64,000 bases of DNA from Podospora bellae-mahoneyi (lineage: Eukaryota; Ascomycota; Sordariomycetes; Sordariales; Podosporaceae), in the NCBI RefSeq assembly GCF_035222275.1, contig NW_026946359.1:5146001-5210000 (forward strand). Reading direction: 5' to 3'. The notes under the pieces were generated by a model that was not told where the DNA came from, did no database searches, and saw only the letters and a program-made list of their open reading frames with translations. The position numbers and the translations under genes are program-made. Shown here one piece after another: positions 1-11,448 of the stretch; positions within the stretch are counted from its first letter, which is position 1, and every line of letters begins with the position of its first letter.

Positions 1-1
1 C

Positions 2-1129
2 AACATGCTCAACTATGTCGAGAAAGGAGCCGACAACCCGGCAGCGGTCAAGTTCATCGAGCAATTCTACTCCGAAACCCTCAAATGCTTCCAGAACACC
101 AACAACGAGCGTCTATGGCTCAAGACCAACATCAAGCTCGCCAGGCTACTGCTCGATCGAAAGGACTACCACGCCATGACCCGGAAGATCAAGGAGCTTC
201 ACAAGGCTTGCCAGAAGGAGGACGGAACTGACGACCCCAGCAAAGGCACATATTCTCTCGAGATCTACGCCCTGGAGATTCAGATGTACTCGGCGATGCG
301 CAACAACAACCAGCTCAAGATTCTCTACAACAAGGCGCTGAAAGTCAAGTCGGCAGTGCCTCATCCCAAGATTCAGGGCATCATCCGCGAGTGCGGCGGC
401 AAAATGCACATGAGCGAGGAGAACTGGAAAGAGGCCCAGAGCGACTTTTTCGAAGCTTTCCGCAACTACGATGAGGCCGGCGATCTTAGGCGGATCCAGG
501 TGCTCAAATACTTGCTGTTGACAACCATGCTCATGAAGTCGGACATCAACCCCTTTGACAGTCAGGAGACCAAGCCGTACAAGAACGACCCTCGCATCGC
601 CGCCATGACGGACCTGGTGGATGCATATCAACGGGATGACATTTACAAGTACGAGGACGTGCTCCAGAAGAACACGGATCTGCTTGCGGACCCTTTTATT
701 GCTGAGAACATCGACGAGGTTACGCGTAACATGCGGACCAAGGGCGTTCTTAAGCTTATTGCCCCGTACACTCGCATGCGGTTGAGCTGGATCGCCAAGC
801 AGCTGCAGATTGGAGAAGAGGAGGTCCAGGATATTGTCAGCTACCTTATTGTTGACGGCAGGGTACAGGGCCGGATTGATGAGCACGCTGGCACGTTTGA
901 GATTGAGTCCAAGGGCGACGCTGATCGCATTCAGGCGATTGAGACTCTGGCGAGCGCGGTGGGGGATTTGTACACATCTGTGTTCAAGGATTCGGAGGGG
1001 TTCAAGATCATGCAGTCGTATGACAATATCATGATGGATATGCATCCTGGTGACGATCGGATGATGAGGCCGTCGGTTCCGGGGTATAGGAGGGACGGGA
1101 GGAGTAGGAGTGGGGTGATGATTCACTAG
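2..1129 (+). CDS. csn2: COP9 signalosome subunit 2 (3' part, partial)
   Basis: The reading frame is open from the window edge, so the 5' end and N-terminus lie outside. About 375 residues are visible. They match the CSN2 family closely: a TPR/helical-repeat region with the signature LEIYALEIQMY, the conserved stretches IRECGGKMHM and INPFDSQETKPYKNDP, then a PCI winged-helix domain near visible residues 240-330 (TRMRLSWIAKQL, VDGRVQGRID). CSN2 is a core scaffold subunit of the COP9 signalosome, which removes NEDD8 from cullins in the nucleus and controls cullin-RING ligases; in filamentous fungi it affects development. The tail after the PCI domain is short, Arg/Gly-rich and probably disordered (GYRRDGRSRSG). 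Family assignment is very secure. The ATG at position 5 is an internal methionine, not the start. Confidence 0.95.
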   Translation, partial: NMLNYVEKGADNPAAVKFIEQFYSETLKCFQNTNNERLWLKTNIKLARLLLDRKDYHAMTRKIKELHKACQKEDGTDDPSKGTYSLEIYALEIQMYSAMRNNNQLKILYNKALKVKSAVPHPKIQGIIRECGGKMHMSEENWKEAQSDFFEAFRNYDEAGDLRRIQVLKYLLLTTMLMKSDINPFDSQETKPYKNDPRIAAMTDLVDAYQRDDIYKYEDVLQKNTDLLADPFIAENIDEVTRNMRTKGVLKLIAPYTRMRLSWIAKQLQIGEEEVQDIVSYLIVDGRVQGRIDEHAGTFEIESKGDADRIQAIETLASAVGDLYTSVFKDSEGFKIMQSYDNIMMDMHPGDDRMMRPSVPGYRRDGRSRSGVMIH

Positions 1130-4100
1130 TTCTTTTTCGGGGAGGGGGGATATGGCGATAGATTTATGAAATGGGTTTTGTATGGCATGAATATTGATAG
1201 CGGATTCTGCCTTATGGGATGAGGAAGATGGGGCGGCGGGTGGAGGGGGTGGAGATTGGGTTGGGGGGTTGGTATGCGAACCGCTGGTTTATTCATCACA
1301 GCAGAGAATTAAAGAGAACAGAAATACTTTAGCATTCCTTGCTCGGGTTCGTTGTGGTTGTTGGGGGTATTTTGACCTGCCTGCTTAGAAAGGGGGATAT
1401 CCACTCTTCTTTTTGCAAGTTATCAGGGAGGTGTATATCCCACTTGTGTTTTTTTACGAGGGCAGGTAGGTGTAGGTAGGTATGGGGCTTTGGTGGAAAG
1501 GGGGGCGGATATCAACAACCGAGATCAACAACCTACGTGTATGTATGTATGTATGTATGCACCCCCACGTAAAACGGCACGTTCAACGACCCCCAGATCC
1601 AAACTCTGGCTGTTAGTATCCAACCACCTTCGAGTAAGCACATTGGGTCCAGAATTCTTCCGTCCGTGACCTGTGCCGTCTGTGCCGTGTGCCGTCTCTA
1701 CTTACCTCTGTACCAGACTTGGGGGCTTTTCCGCTCCAAGGGTGCAGCATATATAGGTACATTGGCTTAGTTAGGCACCTGCCGAAACCAAAGAAAGCTG
1801 ACCCATGGGACAAGGTTTCGATAGCTTTTTGGGGTCCGGGGGTGGTGGGTGGTAGCAAAGATGGGAAGATTTCTGTCGTGTTCGATTGTTCTTCTGGGGG
1901 AAGCCGGGCTGAGGCATGATACTTCTGTTAATGAGTTGGGAGAGTTCTTGGCTCTCGGACTTGAAGGGGGGGATATTGGTTTGGGGTTTGGGACGTGAAG
2001 GAGATGGGTTTTGGTGTCTATTGTGAGCTTGACGGGGTGATGGAGTATCTCTCTCGGGTATAGTTGGATGGCTTTGACTGTGCGTATTGGAATGTTTGTT
2101 GACTTCAACTTGATTTTGTGATGATGCTAGGCTGCACTGACTGGGCGTTGAGATTTACCTAAGGAGACAACATGCTCATACATCGCCGTGTCGACTGTTC
2201 GCACAGGCTAGGAATGTCTATCAATGTATGAATTCGACTAGACTGCCTGTTACCTAACCTAGTGTCATTTCTGAGCTGGAGTTTACTTGACCAGGTACAT
2301 GGGTTTGGCAGAGAATTTCCCAAGAATTATTACGATGAAGAGTTTCTTTCGGACTTGCAGTACCGTGTCAAGAGGGATTACTCTGGCGTGAAGACACAGG
2401 TGATAGTAATGTAGAAAGTTTGTTGAGAGCAGAATAAGCCCCGTAATGGGCACAGTTACCGCCCTTCAAAGAAGAGAAATAGTAAGTTGTGTGGGAGACT
2501 CTACCAGTTTGATTGACAAGTTGACCTTGAATGTCAACAGTCTCGGGGCTTCCTGATGGAATTGACTTTCCATCCAAGTCTACCCCAAAGACAGGATGCC
2601 ACCCATGGCCTACTACTACCCCTGACCAGCCACCCAAGCTCACGCAAGTCAGTCATCACAGTAGCAAGCAAACCCCGACTTCAAGCACCGAGAGCGCGTC
2701 GTTGAAATATGCTCTACTGCAAGAGCCCTCCAAGTCACGCCCTTCAATCCCACCCAACCTCTCCGCACTCCAGTCAAAACCCACCCACACACCCACCCAC
2801 ACACACACACACACGCTCTGCATAAACATCATAAACTTGGTAGCCCCTCTAACTGGTGCTCGACAGGCATGAATACTCCAACCAAGGGTAACATCATGAC
2901 CACACTTGTGCCGTTTCCCAATGAACTTCTGTGGTCTCCAAAGAGAGTAGTATTACAGGCACTGACGACTTGGGTCTAGCTCAATCCGATGGGAATCTGC
3001 CCTGTCACGCGTACCCGACCGGTGGTGAGTTACAGCCGTTGAACGGAACTTCCCTTGCTCTTTCGTTGCAGGATAGTGAGGAGCATCGGAGAAAGCATCA
3101 CCCCCTTCTCATCACAAAAGTCCCATGCCTTGAAAAAACATGAGATCATTCAAAAATCCTCCTCCCCTCGTACAACAGCGTGGGATAAAACCATTCCACA
3201 ACAGGGACCAGCCCATGTAGACGCTCGGAATCTTCCGTGTATACCTACCCCCTCCCTTCCTTATCTCTTCTTTCTCATCACCACCCCGAACTTGATCTAT
3301 CTCAGTTCCACCATGATCTAGATCTTGGCTCCGACAAGCAACCACGATTCCGCGTGTGCTGCTAGGTAACATGTGACGATACGACACCAGGGAAATGCCT
3401 GAAGGAAAAAAAAGAAAAAAAGTCCTTCGACATATACACCGCTAGATAAAAAAGCCCTCAGCTATCGTTCGTGTGCCGGACCACCGCTAATCGGCGGAAG
3501 TGGAAGTATCCGTCAGGGATAGGTATATGCAACGGTTGTACCCAGGAAAACCCACCACCGGTTCTACAACGGGCGGCATGTTGCAGCGGCGGTGACGAAT
3601 AGGGACCGTATTGCAGTCCTTGGAGTTCAAAGAGACAACAACACACAGTGAAAGGGAAGGAAAAAGGGGGAAAGGGTGTCACCGCCGTTTTGTCCGCCGA
3701 GGGGATGAATAGAGCACACAATTAAGGGGCAGGGAAAGGGGGCTCTATCTATAAGAAGGCTTTGTATAGTTGTTATTATAGAGACATAATTATAACTGCA
3801 TGTGCTTGTGCCCGTCACACGCGCTACGGACAGCCATGTGCTTTTCTCAAGTTGATGAGCCTTGGACAACTAGGTTGGTTTCCATAAGAAAGCAATCTAA
3901 ACAAAGTTTTCTGTTACTATTAGCATCAGTCTAAGACTTGGTGTAGTTGCAGCCTATTGGTAGCAGATCGGAAAAACTCCTCCGGAAGTTCAGTGGCAAG
4001 GGTGTGCCCATGGTCGTGGAGGATGGCATGGGAGAGGCTTGCATGTTTACAGTCGCACCATCTCTGCTATCCCGGCGTCCTCCTCGAAGGCGTAACACGA

Positions 4101-7100
4101 CTTCGGGGAAGGCCCGTTGTGTCTGGGGAGGTGCCATCGTGACAGGCAAGCTTGGTGTTGAGACCCCACGCCAAGTCATAAGTCAACAAGTACTTGCCGG
4201 CGGACAGCCCCGGCCGCAAGGAGCGCAAAGAATGATGATAATACCCAGGAGGTGGGTGATTGGAGGGCTGTATATCGGTTCGGCACTGACTTTGTGGGGA
4301 TTTAGATTGCGGTTGGTTCTCTGTACTCCGTATGGCGGTGCTGGTCTAGGTAGGGGGGCATCATGGTCGGTTCCTTCCAGACTTGTATCTGCTTCCCCGC
4401 AAGAGGAGCTGGAAAAATGAAGAAAGCGAAGGGCACAGCAGAGGCGAGCTACTGGCAATTCTTGATCAGCCGACACACCGAGAAACACTGAGGATGGTCT
4501 GCGACGACACGGGAAGCGGCAGGATGCCTCGGGAGCGACCTGGGAAAGTCCTGCATGATGTTTCGCGCCGCACATGAGAGAAAGCATGGTGGATGGTGGA
4601 TGGTGGCCGGCCTCGCAAGCTCCCTGCGAGCTTGGAGCGGGGAGAGCGAAACGAAGTTGGGACGGGCTGAAGCGATGGTGGGCTAAACTGGACTGAAGAT
4701 TTGATAATGGATGGAATATAAGGCCGCCAAGATGGGGTGAAGCGGGAGCTGCCCGGGTGGTCTTGTCTCGTCCAGCGCAAGAATTCCCGCCCTTGTGAAG
4801 CGCGCGGAGGGGCTGGTTGCATCCATGGGAGGTCCTGGGTTGCAGCGCATGGTCCAGATGCCAAGGGCCAGCCCGAGAAATGGTGTGCAGATGGGACTGG
4901 GTCGGCCGTTGACGAAGATGGTGAAGTGAATACTAGCAGAATGTAAGCGGGCAAAGAGCCCTCTAGTGCTTTGTTTTCCTCTCCGGACCTGTTCTTGAGA
5001 AGCGTCAAACACAGAAAGCCGGAGCGGACAGACGACCGGCCGGTAGTTGATAACTCGTTGAAGATGTGGAGCGATGTTTATGCCAGGGGCAAGGGCAGGC
5101 AAGTCCCCTGATGACGATGAGGTGGAGACGGTGCTCCTTACCCCACGGGGCTACGGGCAGCGCATGGACCACTAACGGGTTAGGGGAGAAAGAACCCCAG
5201 AAACAGTTGGTTGGCTTGTGCGTTTTTTCTAATCGGCACTCTCAAACTGGCATTTTTCCACCACTAACCTCTCTTGCCGGGCTAGACACGATCGATAGAC
5301 CATCCTCACTCATTTCAGCTCCATCTCGTGCAACTCGGCTTTTCTGCCTCAAGCTTTCCGCATCTCTGCCGTGCCATTGTGCGGCGGTGTGTGCTGTCTG
5401 GCGATGGATGATGATACGGCGAATATCGACAGCTCACCCACGTTACATTTTGAGCACGCTCCCCGCTAATTTGTAACCATGAGAAGATGTAATTGGTGCC
5501 CCTGGCTGCACCGTCGAGACCGCCTCCCGCAGCCCTTCAGAAGAATCACTATTCGAAGAGCCCTTCGTTGTACACTGGCACACCCCGTAGGGCACTATGA
5601 TGATGGTGTCAGCGAGCACGAATCGGATCGATGAGCGTCCTGACGTCTGCCGCCGGCACGACCCACTTGGCCGAGTGCTCACCAGTCACAGGTGCATCGC
5701 CATTGAAGCAATTGACGTCCCCTCGAGCAGTTTGTTTGATATTGGCTTGAATCTCGGCCTACTGCCCACAGCTAGTTCGAGCCAAACCTGTGGCTGTCAG
5801 AGAACACCATGCACGGCTGATGGGGATAAAACCTGGTTTGGATTGGTTCATCTGCAAGCCAACACTGGCAATCAGACACCAGGACCGAGAGCGTAGAGGG
5901 CTCGCAGCTGGCAGTACGACACTGGAACGAAAGACTGGCACCGTTAACGCAACACAACCAACAGTCCACCAAACCGGCGACGAAACCGAAAAAAGCCACC
6001 ACGACAGCAAGCCCGGGGTTGGGTCTAGTTCATGCCAGCCATCCCCAATGCATGAGCCCTCTTCCTGCTGGCACACTTTGCGGCATGGATGAGTCCGGGA
6101 ATCCTTGCAAAGGACCAATAGAGTGCCGTCTCCTTCCATCCTTCAGCATCGTGAACCTGCTTTCCAAATCGCCGCTGGAAGATTTTCTCAACACTTTTGT
6201 CATCAACCTGCGTGTGTAGACGCTAACACCTTCGCTTCATCCAGAGGGCACATGGCACGTCGAGCTCCGGCTTGGCACTGCTACATTCTCCAGGTCATCG
6301 AGCTTCCTGCTACGCTACGCTGAGCTATCCCATGTCTCGGCTCGCCAGGGTAGCAGTCTTCAAACGGGGGTACGGCGTTTGGACAGATCGACAATGCTCC
6401 CTTCTGCACTTGTCCGTGGCTGATGAAGCGGACGTCGTTGTTTCCTCAAGATTGAACACTTCGCCATGAGGTACCGGCTACCTAACACGAGAGCGCCACT
6501 TTTCAGTTGAGCCGAGCTCCAATTTGAACTTGTACAACCTGTGCCACTGAGGAGCATAAGGAACATTTCATCTGACATATGCTCGTTGCGTCAGCCCAAC
6601 GCCCACCGGAAGAACGTTGACGATCCGACTCGGCAGGGTTGAGCATCGTGGTTGAATGAGACTTGATACGTTATCGTGCAACTGCCGGGAATCCTCAACC
6701 TATGCATTGAAGGTGCGGTTTGGAGGTTGTTTACAGAATGGCTCGTAAACTCCACATTCCCGGTAGCATGTAGTTGGAGAAGCACAGATGCCAACTCCAG
6801 CACTGGCCAGAAGACGCACAACACACCTTCCCCTGACGGCAGCTTGTGACGGATGTCGATCAGACCCGCTAGTCCGATCTGGAAACCCATTCTGCCAGTA
6901 CAATCCCGGGTTGTCCAGGACGCACCCACGGTATTTGGCTAAGCAATGCTCAGATCAAGTTTCTTCCCGGTTCAAAAGTGTGTTGACATAACCTCACAGT
7001 TAATTTGCTTGGGAAGGCGGGTATAATGTGGCAGATAAAGACATAAGGTCCGTTCTCGGGCAACACGGACGGCTCTTTCGGTACATATAAATTAACTATT

Positions 7101-8023
7101 CAAGTGTGCCCTTTCCCATGACATGGAACAAGCGACCAGCAGGCGGGGGACTATGCCCGAGCCCAGCGAGCTCCGTGAACGGCAGGCAGGCATAAAAAAC
7201 ATTTCCGCTATGCTGTTCTGATGCCGACTGGGCAGAAACAAAAGCGTTTCGTGAGGTATCCTCGGCGGCCAGGGCCTTGAAAACTAAAAAGACAGGGCCT
7301 TTCCGGAAAGGTTGACCGGTAGTCATGACATGTCACCGCTCACGTCAACACCAGTACTCGTCCCTGATCTCGCCATGCCGCTGGCTGATTCTCGACTGGT
7401 GTTTCGGCATCGGCGTCAATACCACCAGGTGCAGGGGCCCGTTGGAGTTGCAGTCTCTCTCGGACCAAGGAGGTACCAGCATATCCTGATGCCACACCCA
7501 TGGAGCCACATCACACACCTCTACCGGCTACTTGCCCACCGTGATCGTGTAAGAGCCAGCTGTCAAGGCTGCATGCCGGGCATTTGCGGCAAGCCCTCAT
7601 TGAACACCACAGCGCCCTGCTGGACAAGTTTTTTTTTCTTTCTTGCTGGATAGCAAGCGATAGCGCTGACATCAATGGCTCACCGCACTACAACACAATT
7701 TGTTCACGACAACGCATCCTGCAAAGCGGCATCTGGATATTTTGCAAGCTTCGGCATTGTATTTGCCCTCTACACTTCGAAACCTATAATTACCCGGCCC
7801 TGGACTTGGGGAGGAGGCTGGAGCTTCTTGAGCACCCCTGTTCTTCCGATTTCTTGAAGTTGTGGGCAGCGGGCTCGAGTGTCTCGCAGGGCGCCCCGGC
7901 ACCCTGGTATCCCAGCAATACCCCGGGCTCCCAGCATCCAGGATCAGGGGCATTCAGGATTTTGAAGAGAAGCGGAGCAGTGACAGAATTTCAAAGCTCC
8001 CACACTCTCTGCACAAGGAAGGG

Positions 8024-8047
8024 CACACACACACACACACACACACA
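8024..8047. repeat. AC dinucleotide microsatellite
   Basis: About twelve uninterrupted AC units in non-coding DNA upstream of the otubain gene. Nothing else of note in the repeat. Confidence 0.9.
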
Positions 8048-9297
8048 AACAGGAGGACGAAGGCTGCAAGGCCCAGGCAGTTCGTCACTTTCACCACGCT
8101 CATTTTGCTCCCACGGAACACACACGCCCTGGGGTTGGGGCTCGTGAAAGGCTGGAGCTCAGACCTCATGGTCCCCTGTCTCATCCTGGTGTGCTCGTTC
8201 ATCGTCAACGGCAGTCCGGGAACCCCCGGCAAGCCTCATGGGCATGGGGACTTGCAGCTAATAAAGGCCGCCGAGAATTAGCAAATCCGACTCTGTTTTT
8301 GCGCTGGGCGGGCCAGTGCGTCCGGGGGGTGGGAGTGTGGGAGGGGGAAAGCAACACCAGGGTAGGTAAGGAGGAGGACCAGGAGGGGGGTGGCATCTCC
8401 TGCGGAAGACGGAGCAACAGAGCGCAAAAAAAAAAAAAAGGTAAAAAGAGTTCTGACGACGGGTGGTGGCCAGGGGCGGGCAGGCAATTTTCGAAAAAAG
8501 TAGTGGACAGCATAACTGCATGAGGGAGGTTGACACCAGCCTGTAGGGTGCGGATTAATTGGCAGCAATAATTGGGGCCTAGTAGCAGCACTGCAGCAGC
8601 TAGCAGTAACGCTGTCTCCACCCGAGGGTCGACTTTGGACGCTCGCTTGCCTTTCCAATCTCTCGCAAGTCAGTCCCAGGTCGCCTTTTCTCTCTTTTTT
8701 TTTCTCGTCCCGTCGTGTACGGGGTGTCTGTCGCTGTCGCGTTTCTTAATACCTGGGTAGTGTGTTATTATTATTATGCCCCTTCCTCCCATCCCAACTC
8801 GTCCCGTCTCGTCCGTCTCTTCTCTTCTCCTCTCCTCTCCTCCTTTCCATTGCTTCCCGTCCGATCCGCCCGCCTCTTATACTACGTACCTCTCCCAAGG
8901 TTGACGCCGTAGCTGGTCCTTGGTTGTGTGTGCCCGCCCGTCGCTCTCGCTCTTGGCTTTCTCTGGTACCATCCGCTGGTGAAGTCGGTCGTTGTGAAAA
9001 TCACTTATCATTTTTTTTTTGTTTTTTTGTTTACTTTTACCCATACTCATCTGTTCTTGTTCTTTCATGCGTACCTCTCCTCCTCGGTTTTACAAGTGTC
9101 GCTGGCGGTCCCGCTGTGGTTCCCCGATCCGATAATAAGAGAGACCTGACACACACGACGGTACGGTACATACCTATCACACCTGAACGGGCTGTGTGTG
9201 CAAACGAACGACGGGACGCTGGAGTAGCCAACACGCAGTAGGGCAACACACACCAGACAGAGAGAAAAGATAAAACAAACCTGTTTTCTTAGATACA

Positions 9298-9298
<1 letters not shown>

Positions 9299-9339
<41 letters not shown>

Positions 9340-9365
9340 CCTCTCCCTCTCCCTCTCTCTCTCTC
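9299..9365 (+). repeat. CT-rich microsatellite in otubain leader
   Basis: A nearly pure CT tract, about 16 uninterrupted units followed by CCCT-type variants, ending about 100 bases before the otubain start codon. Pyrimidine-rich tracts next to start sites are common in filamentous fungal promoters, so this probably marks the core promoter or 5' leader. That role is inference. Confidence 0.75.
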
Positions 9366-9466
9366 AGGCTGCTGCCGCTCGCCGGTGCTCTTTAGTGATC
9401 CGATCAGCCACCTGCACCTCCACCAGGACATACCTCTAGCTAGAAAACCGAACAAGAGAATCCGGC

Positions 9467-11448
9467 ATGTACGAACAAGACCCAGCAGCCCAGTTCGTCC
9501 ATCAAGTGTCGGCTGGATACTCGCTGCCCCAGACGTTGCCCCAGTACACATTCGATGAGACACCGTTGCGCTTAACGGACCGGCGTGGACGCGGTGGTGG
9601 ATATGGCGGGCTGGGAGGGCCTGGGGTAGGAGGCGCGGCCGGCAGGTCCCTGCTTTATTCACCCATTTTCAGCACGCCAGCAAGCGCCAACGCCACGGGC
9701 GTCGGCCCCGCATCTTCTGCCGCCGGCCACTTCAACTTCCACACCACCTCTGCAACCTCCGCCTCTGCCCTCACCTCGTCCGTCCCCGCTACCACACATC
9801 ACCGGTCCTCGCCACCGCATTTCGCCATTCAAAAAATGGAGCCAAATCCCGAGGATCTAGTCGCCCAGGAGGCGGCCGCCCGGGAATTCCAACCCCAGCT
9901 CGAGGTATGCTGCTTGTCCCTCCGGGCCCCCTGAACAACTAAAAATCATATATGCTCACCACCGTCTCTCTCCCGCGCGTACAGGGCCCATTCGTAGGCG
10001 AAAAGACGCCCAGCTCCGCCATCACGAGCGAATATGCCAAGGCCGATCCGGTATACATCCAGAAGACGGCGGTACGTGCATGCATGCTGTCTCTATGCCT
10101 CGGACGATTTAGCTGACATGGCTTGACAGGTGTTACCCCGGACTTACTCGCATTACCGCCCGATCCAAGGTGACGGGAACTGTGGCTGGCGGGGTGAGTC
10201 GGCGATTTTCCTTTTCTGCTTCTTCGAGATTCCCAACGAGCACATTCCGGGCATTTATGCTGACTGCCTCCTGCAGCCATTGCCTTTGGCTACTTCGAGA
10301 CGCTGGTAAAAGGCGGCAACAAGGGCCAGATCGAAGCCGAGAAGCTACGTCTGGAGGGTCTCAACAGCTACATCGAGACCATTGGCGGCCACTCCCCATA
10401 TGTCTATACTGACTTTGTCGAGGAGACATTGCTCCTCCTTGACCAGGTTGCCGCCCTTGCCGGTGACCCTGAGCAGGCCATGAGAGAGGTATATGCGACC
10501 TTCAACGACTCCGAGATTGGCAACGCCATCATGTACCACTTTCGCCTGCTGGCGAGTTCATACCTGAAGGGCAACCAGGATACGTATGGCGCTTTCGTCA
10601 CGGACGAGGCAGGTGTGCAGGGTTATTGCAGCAACGTCCTGGAGCGTCATCAGGTCGAGATTGACCACCTTGGTGTCTCGTTACTGGTCGATGTGCTTCT
10701 CAAGCCTGTCGGTTTTGTTTTGGAAGTGGCTTACCTTGACCGCAGTCCTGGCTCCGAAGTCAATTCGTACCGGTTTCCTGAGGAGGCCAGGGACCGACAC
10801 CCATCGACACTTGGACCCATCATCTACCTCCTGTTCCGTCCCGATCATTACGACCTTCTCTACGTTGCCGAGCCCGAGCCGATTCCCGAGCCCGTTACTG
10901 TGCAGGTTCATCGCGTGGCATTTTCACCCACCTACGATATCGCCAGCGCCCCTGTTTCCATGCCTAGCTACGGCATCAACATGGGGGTGCTCGGCATGCT
11001 TCCCGGCTTTCATGGGCCGCCACCGGGTCTAGCCCCAACCCTTCTGGATACCAGCCCATCACCATTGTCGGCATACAGCCCGAGTCCCACGTCAACCTGG
11101 ATGACCCCACCTTTTGCTGAGCCTCCTCAGCAGGCGCCTCCGGTCTCTGTCGCGGTACAAGCGGCCCCGGTTCCCATGTCGTTGCCCATCCATACAGCTC
11201 CGGCGGTAGCTCCGGCAGCACCTTTGCAGACACACCCACTGCGTTTCAGCGAGTACTGCCAGCTTCCCGAGTACGTAGAGAACGACACATGGCGCGAACC
11301 TAGCTTCCAAACGTCGACGTTTCGGAACAGCCATTTCAACGTTGCGCACTACAACAACCCCAACTTTCAGCCCGAGGAATATCGGCCCGAGGCTGAAGAC
11401 TACGAGGGACCGCAGCGCGGAAACGGGAAGAAGCGCGCGAGCGTCTAG
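9467..11448 (+). CDS. Otubain-type deubiquitinase (peptidase C65)
   Basis: Four exons: 9467-9904, 9985-10071, 10130-10193 and 10277-11448, joined by GT-AG introns of 80, 58 and 83 bases, giving 586 residues. The splice assignment restores the catalytic block GDGNCGWRAIAFGYFE, with Asp190 and Cys193, in a region encoded by both sides of intron 3. The partner His is in RPDHYDLLY, near residue 387. This is the OTUB1/peptidase C65 layout: an OTU cysteine protease that cleaves ubiquitin chains in cytosol or nucleus. Animal OTUB1 has about 270 residues. Here a Ser/Thr/Gly-rich N-terminal extension of about 170 residues and a Pro-rich C-terminal tail of about 190 residues flank the catalytic core; both look disordered. 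The start is the first ATG after a CT-rich leader. Family is secure; substrate is not shown. Confidence 0.92.

Larger units (their letters stand above)
1130..9466. other. Gene-poor interval of about 8.3 kb
   Basis: No reading frame here shows a recognisable family, and I could not build a convincing spliced gene. The first few hundred bases are G/T-rich and probably the CSN2 3' UTR. The last kilobase is pyrimidine-rich (runs of T and CT) and probably promoter plus a long 5' leader of the downstream deubiquitinase. Short AC repeats lie at about 2799-2814 and 8024-8047. TAGG/GGTA-type tetranucleotide runs lie at 1465-1483 and a TATG run at about 1541-1558. Overlapping open frames of 60-190 codons occur on both strands, but they have no domain signatures, and Kozak context and splice sites do not support them. 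Confidence 0.6.

Noticed and set aside
146-1126. Long open frame opposite CSN2
   Set aside because: It is a shadow of the CSN2 coding strand, with His/Val/Leu-rich content typical of antisense frames and no domain.
4466-5008. 180-codon minus-strand frame
   Set aside because: Pro/Ser-rich, overlaps other equally long frames on both strands, no family match.
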